From assembly GCA_937968015.1 (NCBI GenBank), contig CALBSO010000109.1, forward strand, positions 1 through 64,000: 64,000 nt of DNA, read 5' to 3'. This stretch comes from an uncultured Thermomicrobia bacterium. GTDB lineage: Bacteria > Chloroflexota > Chloroflexia > Thermomicrobiales > JALYUS01. The notes below the pieces were generated by a model that worked only from the letters and a program-made list of their open reading frames with translations, did not search any database and had not been told where the DNA came from. This document shows, piece by piece, positions 46,558 to 54,954 of this stretch (position 1 is the stretch's first letter; each line of letters begins with the position of its first letter). Made by a program: the position numbers and the translations under genes.

Positions 46558-46825
46558 ATCGTCAACCCTTCTTGATTTCCGGCCGCGTGTGCGTGCCAAG
46601 GGCTCGCTTCTTCACGATTACCCACCAGCGTACGGAGCAATCCTGAATTTCCCATGAATGAACCCTGAAAACCCGCTGAGTGTCTGCCTTCGTGTCTGCG
46701 TATCTCCTGCCTTATTGCGGGCGCGGTTTCCGCTCCGACGGGTTTTGGCGTCCTTGCTGTCGCGCGGCACCGTGCGTGCCATTGCGTTCCACTATCGCCC
46801 ATCCCGCTTCCGGAAAGCATACCGC

Positions 46826-46855
46826 AGTGTAGCACATATCCGCACGGGCGTTCAA
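46826..46855 (-). promoter_or_regulatory. Promoter for the 46.5-43.5 kb membrane pair
   Basis: Minus-strand TTGAAC (46855-46850) and TACACT (46831-46826) with an 18-base spacer. The predicted leader to the ATG at 46557 is about 260 bases. Confidence 0.6.
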
Positions 46856-46900
46856 TATCCTCTCTAGCGCACGACAATGCCGGAAAGCCCGTGTTTCTCC

Positions 46901-46929
46901 TTGTCATCCCCGCACCCCGCGTGTACGAT
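46901..46929 (+). promoter_or_regulatory. Promoter for ltaE
   Basis: TTGTCA (46901-46906) and TACGAT (46924-46929) with a 17-base spacer; the heptamer tract would lie in the first part of the message. Confidence 0.6.
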
Positions 46930-47007
46930 GCCAATACGAAGCAATGCGCAGTGAGCACCGAGCGATGCGTTCGGGCTGACGACTGACGACTCAGGGAGGG
47001 GCGCGAC

Positions 47008-48048
47008 ATGGCACAACGGTTTGTGGATTTGCGCAGTGATACTGTCACGCAGCCAACCGCCGCGATGCGACGGGCGATGGCTGAGGCCGAAGTTGGCGAC
47101 GATCAGTACGGTGAGGACCCGACGATCAACCGGCTGGAGGACCTCGCTGCCGAGATGCTCGGTAAGGAGGCGTCGCTCTTTGTTGTTGGCGGCACGATGG
47201 GCAACCTCTGCTCCGTGCTCGCGCATTGCCAGCGTGGGCAGGAAGTGATTATGGGCGATCAATGCCACATCGTCCTCTACGAGGCCGGGGGTACAGCCGT
47301 CCTCGGCGGATTACCGTGGCGCATCCTACCGAACACCCGCTGGGGCACGATGGAGCCACGGGCGATCCGCGAGGCGATCCGTGGCGACCGGGAAGGGGAG
47401 CCGCCGACAGGCGTCCTCTGCGTCGAGAACACGCATAATCGCTGTGGTGGCCTGCCGCTCGACCGCGCGACGATCAAGTCCATGGCGGATGTCGCGCATG
47501 AACATGGCATTCCGGTCCATATGGACGGCGCGCGGGTCTTCAATGCCGCCGCCGCGCTTGGTGTCCCGGTGGCGGAAATCGTGCGGGATGTTGACTCCGT
47601 CCAGTTCTGCCTCTCGAAGGGACTTGCCGCGCCGGTTGGTTCGATGATTGCCGGGTCGGCGGATTTTATTGCTCGCGCGCGGCGGATGCGGCGCATCGTT
47701 GGCGGCGCGATGCGGCAGGCGGGCGTCCTCGCCGCCGCCGCGATTATTAGCCTCACGGAGATGGTGGATCGCCTGCCGGAGGATCACGCGCGCGCCCGAC
47801 GGCTGGCTGAAGGGTTCGCGGATGTTCCTGGCATTTTCGTGGACCTCGAACTCGTGCAATCGAACATGGTCTTCTACAAACTTGACCCGCCGAACCCCGA
47901 CTTCGCGGCGGAAATGAAGGCGCAGGGCGTACTCGTCGGCGGCGGTCAGTACGGTGGCCGGATGGTGACGCACTACGAGATCAGCGACGACGATATTGAC
48001 ACGGCGATCATGGCGGCGCGGAAGACCGTCACCGCCCTCTCGCGGTAG
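47008..48048 (+). CDS. ltaE: Low-specificity L-threonine aldolase
   Basis: 346 residues, PLP fold type I. It cleaves L-threonine or allo-threonine to glycine and acetaldehyde. Motifs: FVDLRSDTVTQPTAAMR at the N-terminus, GDDQYGEDPTINRLED, VENTHNRCGG, VHMDGARVFNAA (PLP Asp) and FCLSKGLAAPVGSM (Schiff-base Lys near residue 201). ATG has GGGAGGGGCG upstream. The stop codon lies within an 8-bp repeat (CGGTAGCG). It may feed glycine to the cleavage system whose P-protein subunit is at 58.5 kb, an inference. Confidence 0.93.
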   Translation: MAQRFVDLRSDTVTQPTAAMRRAMAEAEVGDDQYGEDPTINRLEDLAAEMLGKEASLFVVGGTMGNLCSVLAHCQRGQEVIMGDQCHIVLYEAGGTAVLGGLPWRILPNTRWGTMEPRAIREAIRGDREGEPPTGVLCVENTHNRCGGLPLDRATIKSMADVAHEHGIPVHMDGARVFNAAAALGVPVAEIVRDVDSVQFCLSKGLAAPVGSMIAGSADFIARARRMRRIVGGAMRQAGVLAAAAIISLTEMVDRLPEDHARARRLAEGFADVPGIFVDLELVQSNMVFYKLDPPNPDFAAEMKAQGVLVGGGQYGGRMVTHYEISDDDIDTAIMAARKTVTALSR

Positions 48049-48066
48049 CGCGGTAGCGTGGTAGCG
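48043..48066. repeat. Octamer tandem repeat (CGGTAGCG x2, TGGTAGCG)
   Basis: Three 8-base units span the ltaE stop codon. The period is 8, unlike the 7-base arrays elsewhere. Confidence 0.8.
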
Positions 48067-48084
48067 CGGAATGTGGAGCGTGGC

Positions 48085-49353
48085 ATGGATGGCGCGCGTC
48101 CGACGGAACTCAGCAGGAAGCATATCGCGCTCGGCGTGACGGGCAGCATCGCGGCCTACAAGGTCGTCGAACTCGCCCGAATGTGCGTGATGGCGGGCGC
48201 GATGGTGGACGTGCTGATGACCGAGGGAGCGACGCGCTTCGTCACGCCGCTCACCTTCGCGACGCTCACCCAACGGCGTGTCTGGACGACGCCGTATGAG
48301 CCGTGGAGCGAATCGGAAGAGGGGCACATCTCGGTCGGGCGGCGCGCGGACCTCTTCGTCGTCGCGCCCGCGACCGCGGACATGCTGGCGAAATTGGCAC
48401 ATGGCCTCGCGGACGACATGGTCTCTCTCTCCGCCCTCGCGACCAGCGCGCCGCTCGTCCTCGCGCCCGCGATGAATCATTACATGTGGCTGCATCCCGC
48501 CGTGCAGGCGAACATCGCGATGTTGCAAGCGCGTGGCGCGCATATCATCGGGCCGGATGAGGGGCCGCTCGCCTCCGGCTTCATCGGGCTGGGGCGGCTC
48601 GTGACAATGGAGCGGCTGTTTGCCGAGATCGTCCGGTTGCTCGATCCGCGACACGACCTCGCCGGGCGTCGGGTCGTCGTCACGGCGGGCGGGACGCGGG
48701 AACCGCTCGACCCCGTCCGCTATCTCGGCAACCGCTCGTCGGGGAGGATGGGGTATGCCATTGCGACGGCGGCATTGGCACGGGGCGCGATGGTGACGCT
48801 CGTCTCCGGCCCGGCCACGCTCGCGCCGCCCGCCGGGGTATCGTTTGTGCCTGTCGAAACCGCCGCCGAGATGGAGGCGGCGACGCGTCGAGCCATTGTG
48901 GATGCGGACGCGCTTATCATGAGCGCGGCGGTCGCGGATTTCCGGCCCGCGCGCGTGGCGGCGCACAAGATCAAGAAGAGGCCCGACGGCGCGGTACCGG
49001 AGATCGCGCTGGAACGCACGCCGGATATCCTCGCCGGGTTGCGGGATGTGCGGATCGTCAAGATCGGTTTCGCGGCGGAGACGGATGATCTGCTCCAGAA
49101 CGCGCGGCAAAAACTGGCGGCGAAGGGGCTGGCGATGATCGTCGCGAACGATGCCGTCGCCACAATTGGCGCGCGTGACAGCACCGCGACATTTCTGTAC
49201 GCTGATGGGCGGGTGGAGGAGCAACCGGAGATGGCGAAGGAGGCACTCGCGGAGCGCATCATTGACCGGGTTATCGCGCTTTTGGAAACCTGTGCCACCA
49301 TGAAAGTCAGCGGCGGATCGGAGGAGGAGACGCATGAACAAGTCCGTGCATAA
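48085..49353 (+). CDS. coaBC: Bifunctional phosphopantothenoylcysteine synthetase/decarboxylase
   Basis: 422 residues. It makes 4'-phosphopantetheine in CoA synthesis. The CoaC flavin half begins ALGVTGSIAAYKVVELA, with GHISVGRRADLFVVAPATAD (catalytic His) and APAMN; the CoaB half has VTAGGTREPLDPVRYLGNRS, SGRMGYAIA and HKIKKRPD (conserved Lys). ATG at 48085 is preferred, with GGAG six bases before; an in-frame GTG at 48058 falls in the octamer repeat. It overlaps the HU gene by 20 bases and is followed by a compact unit up to the GNAT gene. Confidence 0.93.
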   Translation: MDGARPTELSRKHIALGVTGSIAAYKVVELARMCVMAGAMVDVLMTEGATRFVTPLTFATLTQRRVWTTPYEPWSESEEGHISVGRRADLFVVAPATADMLAKLAHGLADDMVSLSALATSAPLVLAPAMNHYMWLHPAVQANIAMLQARGAHIIGPDEGPLASGFIGLGRLVTMERLFAEIVRLLDPRHDLAGRRVVVTAGGTREPLDPVRYLGNRSSGRMGYAIATAALARGAMVTLVSGPATLAPPAGVSFVPVETAAEMEAATRRAIVDADALIMSAAVADFRPARVAAHKIKKRPDGAVPEIALERTPDILAGLRDVRIVKIGFAAETDDLLQNARQKLAAKGLAMIVANDAVATIGARDSTATFLYADGRVEEQPEMAKEALAERIIDRVIALLETCATMKVSGGSEEETHEQVRA

Positions 49354-49633
49354 GAACGAGTTCATCAAGACCGTGGCGGAGCGGGCGAACGTGACGCAGG
49401 CGGATGCGTCTCGCGTGGTCACGGCCGCGCTCAAACTGATCGCGCAGACCTTGCAGGAGGGAGATAAGGTCGTTCTGACAGGTTTTGGGACATTTGAGAT
49501 GCGGCAGCGGAGCGCGCGCAAAGGAATCAATCCACAGACGCGCAAACCGATTACAATAGCGCCATCGGCGACGCCGGGCTTCACCGCGAGTTCGACGTTC
49601 AAGACGCAGGTCAACCGACCCGAGAAGAAGTAG
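49334..49633 (+). CDS. HU/IHF-family DNA-binding protein
   Basis: 99 residues. Typical HU: MNKSVHKNEFIKTVAERANV, helix pair to about residue 40, VVLTGFGTFEMRQRSARKG INPQT with the DNA-intercalating arm region (RKGINPQTRKPITI). The ATG has GGAGGAGACGC just upstream, inside the coaBC end (20-base overlap). The final residues are polar and basic. Role: DNA bending and compaction; the overlap with coaBC suggests shared transcription. Confidence 0.93.
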   Translation: MNKSVHKNEFIKTVAERANVTQADASRVVTAALKLIAQTLQEGDKVVLTGFGTFEMRQRSARKGINPQTRKPITIAPSATPGFTASSTFKTQVNRPEKK

Positions 49634-49643
49634 GGAGCGCGCG

Positions 49644-49799
49644 ATGCAGGGTTTGTCACGCACAATGTTCCGGAGCCTGATGGGTGTCGCCTTCGCGGCG
49701 CTCGCCACCTGGCTCGCCAATTATCTGACCGAGCGCATCTTCGGCCCTGAAGAACTCGAAGCGGGTAACGAGAGCGCGCCGACGCACCGCGCCGCCTGA
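49644..49799 (+). CDS. Small single-span membrane protein (51 aa)
   Basis: An ORF of 51 residues beginning MQGLSRTMFRSLMGVAFAAL, with one hydrophobic helix (about 10-28) and a soluble acidic tail (ERIFGPEELEAGNES). AGGGAGCG lies about six bases upstream. It starts 10 bases after HU and stops 9 bases before the lipid-kinase gene, as a compact operon member. No family recognised. Confidence 0.62.
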   Translation: MQGLSRTMFRSLMGVAFAALATWLANYLTERIFGPEELEAGNESAPTHRAA

Positions 49800-49808
49800 C
49801 GGCCGGAC

Positions 49809-50723
49809 GTGCGGCTGCTTCTCGTCATGAACCCGGCGGCGGGGCGGCGTCTGCCTGCCCACGTCGAGGAAGCAGTCCGCCAGTCGTTCGACCGGCGGGG
49901 AATCAGCGCGACGATTGACACGGCGTTCACGCGTACGGGTACGGACGCGACAAGCATCGCCCGTGACGCGCGGGGTCGGTACGATATCGTCGCGGCGGTC
50001 GGCGGCGACGGCACGGTGCGCGATGTCGCCGCCGGGTTAGCCGGTTCGGACACGCCGCTCGCGATCATTCCCAATGGCACCGCGAATGTTCTCGCCGCCG
50101 ATCTTGGCATCCCATTACGCGCCGGCGCCGCCGCGAACCTCCTCCATGCGGGAGCGCGTACCGCGCCGCTCGATCTCGGCGACGTGAACGGCAAGCCGTT
50201 TGTGCTCAACGTCGGCGCGGGCTACGCGGCCCGATTGATCCTCGGTACCCCCTATTCGTGGAAGAAGCGCGTCGGCTTCTTCGCCTATCTCCCCGCCTCC
50301 GTGCGGGCGAGCTTCGCGCACGATCGCGCGCGTACGACGATCGAGATAGACGGCGTACGCCGATACGACGGCCGCGTGCAGATGATCTTCGTCGCCAACA
50401 GTGGCGGCATCGGCGGCCGGGCGATTCAGATCGCTGACGGTGTGCGCTACGACGACGGTCTCTTCACGGTCGCGGTATTTGGCCCCCGCTCCCCAATTGG
50501 CACGCTCGTCGCGTTCATGCAACTCGCCGCGCGGCGCTGGGATCGCATCAAGGGCGCGCACTACTGGGAAGGCGCGCATATCACGGTGACGTGCGAGCCT
50601 CCGATGCCCATGCAAGTAGACGGCGACGGGATGGGCGCGACGCCGTTCACGATCCAGATGCGGCCCGCCGCGCTCCGCGTGATCATCCCGGATAGTCGGG
50701 GTCGGGATCGAGCTCCGACATGA
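49809..50723 (+). CDS. Diacylglycerol/lipid kinase (DagK_cat family)
   Basis: 304 residues. YegS/DgkB-type lipid kinase: LLLVMNPAAGRR at the N-terminus, VAAVGGDGTVRDVAAGLAG (nucleotide-binding GGDGT near residue 66) and LAIIPNGTANVLA. C-terminal beta domain with VANSGGIGGRAIQIADG and MQVDGDGMGATP. Probably recycles diacylglycerol to phosphatidate; the real lipid is unknown. GTG start has GGCCGGA upstream, weak. The next gene begins in its stop (ATGA). Confidence 0.88.
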   Translation: MRLLLVMNPAAGRRLPAHVEEAVRQSFDRRGISATIDTAFTRTGTDATSIARDARGRYDIVAAVGGDGTVRDVAAGLAGSDTPLAIIPNGTANVLAADLGIPLRAGAAANLLHAGARTAPLDLGDVNGKPFVLNVGAGYAARLILGTPYSWKKRVGFFAYLPASVRASFAHDRARTTIEIDGVRRYDGRVQMIFVANSGGIGGRAIQIADGVRYDDGLFTVAVFGPRSPIGTLVAFMQLAARRWDRIKGAHYWEGAHITVTCEPPMPMQVDGDGMGATPFTIQMRPAALRVIIPDSRGRDRAPT

Positions 50724-51391
50724 GCGTTTGCCCGACGATCCCCTGGCTGTACGACATGCTCGCCGAGGCATATGGGCCGCAAACGGCGTGGTGGCCCGCC
50801 GAATCGCCCTTTGAGGTCTGCGTCGGCGCGATCCTCGTGCAGAACACGACGTGGCAGCAGGTGGTACGAGCGATCGCCAACCTGAGGGCGGCGGGCGCGC
50901 TCGAACCAGTCGCGCTGCTCGCGCTGCCGCCGGAAGCGATTGAGAATCTCGTGCGGCCATCCGGCACATTCCGACAGAAAGCCCGGCGGCTCACGACGTT
51001 CTGCCGCCATCTCATGACGCACTGGGCTGGCAATCTTGATGCGATGCTCGCGCAAGATGCCGCGACGCTGCGTGCGGAACTCCTCGGTATCTGGGGCATC
51101 GGTGAAGAGACGGCGGACGCAATCGCCTTGTTCGCCGCGCATCAACCCGCCTTGATCGTGGACGCCTACACGACGCGGATCGTCCGGCGGCTCGGGCTTG
51201 TCGGGGAAGACGGCACGCGCGACGAAGTCCGCCAATCGCTCACCGAGGCGTTGCCGTCGGACGCCGGAGTTATGCGTGAGATACACGCGTTGCTCGTGAC
51301 CCATGCCAAGACTCACTGCCGGGCGACGCCGTGCTGCATCGGCTGTCCGCTGGCGGATCGCTGTGCATACTGGAAGGAGCAGGCCGCATGA
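50720..51391 (+). CDS. Endonuclease III-family 3-methyladenine glycosylase-like protein (MagIII/COG2231)
   Basis: 223 residues with helix-hairpin-helix fold. The HhH segment reads LLGIWGIGEETADAIALFAA, followed by the catalytic Asp in IVDAYTTRIVRRLG. The endonuclease III lysine position (GVGRKTA) is Glu here, as in the monofunctional MagIII/COG2231 group, so a lyase activity is not expected. Four Cys of the iron-sulphur loop are present (CRATPCCIGCPLADRC). ATG overlaps the DagK stop; the pyrF start overlaps this stop. A role in alkylated-base repair is inferred. Confidence 0.82.
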   Translation: MSVCPTIPWLYDMLAEAYGPQTAWWPAESPFEVCVGAILVQNTTWQQVVRAIANLRAAGALEPVALLALPPEAIENLVRPSGTFRQKARRLTTFCRHLMTHWAGNLDAMLAQDAATLRAELLGIWGIGEETADAIALFAAHQPALIVDAYTTRIVRRLGLVGEDGTRDEVRQSLTEALPSDAGVMREIHALLVTHAKTHCRATPCCIGCPLADRCAYWKEQAA

Positions 51392-52233
51392 AGACGGGCG
51401 CGATGACGACCTTTCGCGAACGGTTAGGCGGCGCGGTGGCGGTGAACCGTTCACTCCTCTGCGTCGGTCTCGACCCGGAACTGTCCAAACTGCCGCATGT
51501 AGTACGCTCCCTGCCGGTGGAGGAGGCGTTGCGGACATTCCTTCACGGCATCATCGCGGCGACGGCGGACCTTGTGTGCTGCTACAAGCCGAACCTCGCT
51601 TTTTATCTCGCACACGGCGCGGCGGGGTGGAATGTGCTGCTCGGCCTGCGAGAGACAATCCCCGCGCATATTCCGCTGCTGCTCGACGCGAAGTTCGGCG
51701 ATATTGGCTCGACCACTGAGATGTATGCGCGCGCCGCCTTCGATGTTGTCCATGCGGACGCCGTGACCGTCAGCCCGTACGTCGGCGGAGACGCGCTCGC
51801 GCCCTTTTTCGCCCGCGATGACCGCGCGGCGTTCGTCCTCTGCAAAACGTCGAATCCCGGAAGCGGCGATTTGCAGGATGTACCGCTCACGAGCGGAGAG
51901 TCGGTCTCGCTGCGGATTGCCGCGTGCATCCGGGCATGGGGTGCGGCGCGCGGCAATGTCGGCGCGGTTGTCGGTGCGACGTATCCGGCGGAGATAGCGG
52001 CGATCCGCGCCATTATCCCCGATGCACCAATTCTCGTACCAGGTATCGGCGCGCAGGGCGGTAATCTGGAAGGCTCGGTGCGCTCCGGGATAGACCGCCA
52101 CGGCGCGGGCATCCTGGTCAGCGCCAGCCGGAGCGTCCTCTATGCCTCCTCCGGCGCGGACTTCGCGGACGCGGCGTGCGCCGAGTCGTTGCGACTTCGC
52201 GACGCAATCAATGCCGCGCGTCAGAATGCCTGA
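51388..52233 (+). CDS. pyrF: Orotidine 5'-phosphate decarboxylase
   Basis: 281 residues, the longer type 2 form. Last step of UMP synthesis. Start ATG at 51388 overlaps the upstream TGA (ATGA); the frame is open to 51331 but without a reason to start there. Motifs: LLCVGLDPELSKLP, CYKPNLAFY, the catalytic LLLDAKFGDIGSTTEMYA (Asp-Lys-Asp), SPYVGGDALAPFF, and the phosphate loop LVPGIGAQGGNLEG and ILVSASRSVLYAS. The GNAT gene starts in its last codons. Confidence 0.92.
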   Translation: MKTGAMTTFRERLGGAVAVNRSLLCVGLDPELSKLPHVVRSLPVEEALRTFLHGIIAATADLVCCYKPNLAFYLAHGAAGWNVLLGLRETIPAHIPLLLDAKFGDIGSTTEMYARAAFDVVHADAVTVSPYVGGDALAPFFARDDRAAFVLCKTSNPGSGDLQDVPLTSGESVSLRIAACIRAWGAARGNVGAVVGATYPAEIAAIRAIIPDAPILVPGIGAQGGNLEGSVRSGIDRHGAGILVSASRSVLYASSGADFADAACAESLRLRDAINAARQNA

Positions 52234-53176
52234 GATGCCTCAGATCGCATATGGCCCCTACCGCGAGCGCGACCACGACGCGGTTGTTGCGCTGCTCAAC
52301 CTCATCACGGACGATCTCGGCGCTGAAGTGCTGGCGGGCGCGCACGCGAAGCCATCGCGCATCATTTCCGTCGCGCGGGATGGCGGGAAAACGGTCGGCG
52401 TCATCATCCTTGCCCTGATCGGGTGGAGCGGTGACGCGTATCTCCGCTTCCTCGCCGTTGATCCGGCGTATCGCAACCGGGGGATTGGCGCGGCCCTCGT
52501 CGCGTGGGCACGCGAGGCGGCGACCGCAGCCGGGATGCGCCGCCTCTATGTGGACACATCGCACGACGACGTGCGCGCCATGCAGTTTTACATCCGGCAG
52601 GGGTTCATCCCCGAGGTCTGCCGGTTCGACTTTTACAAGCCGGGGCTGCATCAGGTCAACTTTTGGCTGGACCTGCCCTACTCCGGTGAGCCGCGGGCCG
52701 GGAGGGGTGGTGTTGGCCAATCAGGGCGCGGCGGAAACGCGGTGACAATTGATCGCTACCAGGAGCCCGACCGCAATGTCGTCGTCACGCTGATTGACGC
52801 GATCACCTGGCAAGGCGACGGCCTCGGCGTGCTCGACAACGCGCTCCGCAACGACTGGGACATCTTCGACGCGCACGATGGCAATGCGCCGGTCGGCACC
52901 CTCCTGTTGCACATCACCCGCTGGAACGCGACGGCGCACATCGGCATGCTCTCTGTGCTGCCGGAGTACCAGAGCCTGGGTGTCGGCGCTGCGCTCGTCG
53001 GGGCGGCGAAATCGCTGGCACTCGAACGGTCGTTGCGGCGGCTGACCGTCGGCACCGGGCACGCAAACTGGCGCGCGCAACTCTTCTATCTGCGTAACGA
53101 CTTCATCCCCGAAATCTGCCGCCATGAGTTCGGCGGCCTCGGCGTCCACGAAGTGCTGCTCTGGCAAGACCTTTAG
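52226..53176 (+). CDS. Tandem GNAT acetyltransferase
   Basis: 316 residues with two GNAT domains. N-terminal domain: acetyl-CoA motif DPAYRNRGIGAALVAWARE, then IRQGFIPE. C-terminal domain: LPEYQSLGVGAALVGAAKSL and LRNDFIPEICRHEF. The two domains are clearly related (both end GFIPE or DFIPE before an aromatic Cys/Arg run), so they likely arose by duplication with sequence drift. ATG at 52226 overlaps the pyrF end by 8 bases; a second in-frame ATG at 52235 is possible. The acceptor is unknown. Convergent 4-base overlap with the adenine methylase. Confidence 0.83.
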   Translation: MPEMPQIAYGPYRERDHDAVVALLNLITDDLGAEVLAGAHAKPSRIISVARDGGKTVGVIILALIGWSGDAYLRFLAVDPAYRNRGIGAALVAWAREAATAAGMRRLYVDTSHDDVRAMQFYIRQGFIPEVCRFDFYKPGLHQVNFWLDLPYSGEPRAGRGGVGQSGRGGNAVTIDRYQEPDRNVVVTLIDAITWQGDGLGVLDNALRNDWDIFDAHDGNAPVGTLLLHITRWNATAHIGMLSVLPEYQSLGVGAALVGAAKSLALERSLRRLTVGTGHANWRAQLFYLRNDFIPEICRHEFGGLGVHEVLLWQDL

Positions 53177-54258
53177 TCGCTGAATAACGCCATTTGCTTG
53201 GTTTCGGCGCGCTCCTGGGTAACGCCGATTGCCGCCTCGACCTGCGCGCGATCCGGGCCGACGAGGAAGAGGTGTTCATGATTCCGTAGATGCGAGACCG
53301 CGCCGACTTTCTCGCCGCTCGGATTGAAGATACCGATTTGCGCGCCGATATACCGTTTGAAATCGAGCGCGACGGAGGCAACGTATCCCCGCTGGCCGAG
53401 CATCGCGGTGATCTCGTCACGGGTGAAATACCCCTCCGAGTTGAACGAGATGAGGAGATAGGGCGCGCGGATCGCGTGCAGCAAGTCTGCGAAGACCGTG
53501 CCCGCCTGCTTCTTCGAGTTGTACGCGCTCTTTTCCGTCCGGCAATCGTCACGCTTTTTCGCGATACCGTAGGTGGGCGGAGCGTCGTTGCGGACAAACG
53601 TCTCCCAGATGTGGTAGTTGCTGAAGTAGGAATGCTGGTTGTAGGGCGGGTCAATGTAGACGAGGTCAATATCGTCGTCCAGTTGCCGGACGAGGTCGTT
53701 CGCATCCATCCGTGTCACGGCGCCGCTGCCGGGCAGCAGATCGGGCAATCGCAGTTCGAGTGGGTTGGACGAGCGGGCCGACCATCCCTTCAAATACGCC
53801 ATTTGCAGCCCGGTCGTCGAGTCCACACGGTCAGCCGCTTCGATCAGCGATGTGAGCAAGATCGCCCGCTCGATTTCGTTCGACGCCAGCGCGTCAATAC
53901 CCGCGCGAATGGCGTCCATCTTCATGCCGTTGAATGGTTGAAAATAGCGCGACTGCTCGCAGAACGTCTCGGTGAAATATCCATGCAGCGGCGGTAACGC
54001 CATCAACTCCGCGAGCAGTCGTCGGAGCCGCGCTACGTCTACGGTCCTGGCGTCCGTCGCGATGTACGTCGTACCGAAGACTTCGCTATACGTCGCGAGA
54101 TCGTTGCTGTGTACCCATCGGTCGTATTGCTTCAGCGCCTGGCCGATGCGCGTCGTGCCCGCGAAGAGATCGCAGACCCGCCGTATCTCCGGCAGACTGC
54201 GGACGATCCCGCTGATGTACGGTGCGAGCGTGCGCTTTGAGCCGATGTACTTAATCAT
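53173..54258 (-). CDS. D12-class N6-adenine DNA methyltransferase, orphan
   Basis: 361 residues. Dam-family (MethyltransfD12) signs: KYIGSKRTLAPYISGIV at the start, motif I DLFAGTTRIGQALK, and motif IV IDPPYNQHSYFSNYH (DPPY). The FNSEGYFTRDEIT segment and CGR-like end are in place. No restriction endonuclease gene is adjacent, so it is an orphan, for example a regulatory or remnant R-M methylase. Start ATG has CGGCAAATG-type context and no strong ribosome site. Its 3' end overlaps the GNAT gene. Confidence 0.9.
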   Translation of the reverse strand: MIKYIGSKRTLAPYISGIVRSLPEIRRVCDLFAGTTRIGQALKQYDRWVHSNDLATYSEVFGTTYIATDARTVDVARLRRLLAELMALPPLHGYFTETFCEQSRYFQPFNGMKMDAIRAGIDALASNEIERAILLTSLIEAADRVDSTTGLQMAYLKGWSARSSNPLELRLPDLLPGSGAVTRMDANDLVRQLDDDIDLVYIDPPYNQHSYFSNYHIWETFVRNDAPPTYGIAKKRDDCRTEKSAYNSKKQAGTVFADLLHAIRAPYLLISFNSEGYFTRDEITAMLGQRGYVASVALDFKRYIGAQIGIFNPSGEKVGAVSHLRNHEHLFLVGPDRAQVEAAIGVTQERAETKQMALFSD

Positions 54259-54362
54259 CGCGGCATCGCCGGTAGGATTCCCTCGGATGAGGGCGTGCTG
54301 CTACACTGATGGATGCCGAGGGCGTGTCGCGCTCGGTTCGATGAGAGGCAGGAGGAGCGGAA

Positions 54363-54599
54363 ATGGCGGAATACATCGTGCGGCTCTACTTCAAGGGGGG
54401 CATGACGATGGACGTGCCGATCTCACTGGCGGAAGACGAGGAACCGGATCTGACCTGGTTCCTCGGTGAATCGAGCGACCCGGATGAGCGGACCGCCGTG
54501 CTCACCGAGGGGCAGTATGCCTGGAAAGCGGCGGATGTGCTCGCCGCCGAGTGGTACGAGAATGATGCCGCCGCGAGCGATGACGCCGAGGGGCCATAA
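54363..54599 (+). CDS. Small acidic hypothetical protein
   Basis: 78 residues, very acidic, with a beta-rich start MAEYIVRLYFKGGMTMDV, a EDEEPDLTWFLGESSD stretch and an acidic C-terminus. No family recognised. The ATG has AGGAGGAGCGG upstream, an excellent ribosome site, and a TACACT -10 candidate lies at 54302-54307. It is divergent from the adenine methylase. Confidence 0.72.
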   Translation: MAEYIVRLYFKGGMTMDVPISLAEDEEPDLTWFLGESSDPDERTAVLTEGQYAWKAADVLAAEWYENDAAASDDAEGP

Positions 54600-54631
54600 T
54601 CGTTGGCACACGCAAGGTGAGCAGAGGATGA

Positions 54632-54651
54632 CGGCGGCCTTGCGGCCGCCG
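54632..54651. terminator. GC-rich hairpin between convergent genes
   Basis: CGGCGGCC and GGCCGCCG pair with a TTGC loop. It lies between the small acidic gene and the minus-strand antitoxin. There is no T-run, so the terminator call is weak. Confidence 0.4.
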
Positions 54652-54687
54652 CCGTCGTGCATTGGAGGCCGGTCGCCGGTCGCCGAC

Positions 54688-54954
54688 CTAGTCGTCCCCA
54701 GTACTCGCCTCCAGGACCTGATCGGTCGGCGGGGCGACGCTCTCGGTCGTCAAGCGGGCAAGCCGTGTCCAGGCAAGTTGCCGCCGTGCTTCCATGAGGG
54801 CGTCGTACTCATCAACCGGCAGGATCGCGACCTGTGGTCTGCCATGTGCGGCGACAATCACCGCGCTCTTGCCGTTCCGCACCTGGTCAATGACTGCACC
54901 AATGTTGCGCTGAAACTCCGTTGACGAAATCGTCTTCGTCTTGGCCTCGGCCAT
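54688..54954 (-). CDS. Phd/YefM-type antitoxin, no adjacent toxin
   Basis: 88 residues. KTISSTEFQRNIGAVIDQVR, then VIVAAHGRPQVAILPVDEYDALME is the Phd/YefM fold, the DNA-binding N-half followed by the toxin-binding C-terminal tail. ATG at 54954 has GGGAGGG about 7 bases upstream; the frame is open to 55104 but crosses the operator. The tail is long and Leu/Arg-rich. No RelE, YoeB, Doc or Fic partner follows or precedes, so it is a solo or remnant antitoxin. Confidence 0.84.
   Translation of the reverse strand: MAEAKTKTISSTEFQRNIGAVIDQVRNGKSAVIVAAHGRPQVAILPVDEYDALMEARRQLAWTRLARLTTESVAPPTDQVLEASTGDD

Larger units (their letters stand above)
46558..47007. other. Divergent control region between membrane-protease pair and threonine aldolase
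   Basis: 450 bases with no supported gene. It contains the minus-strand promoter (46826-46855), the plus-strand promoter (46901-46929) and a degenerate then clean heptamer tract (46941-46994: GCAATGC..., then GGCTGAC, GACTGAC, GACTCAG) just before the ltaE ribosome binding site. Confidence 0.6.

Noticed and set aside
47326..49665. A 779-codon minus-strand frame over ltaE, coaBC and HU
   Set aside because: Three well-supported plus-strand genes occupy the same region, and the frame has no recognisable domain.
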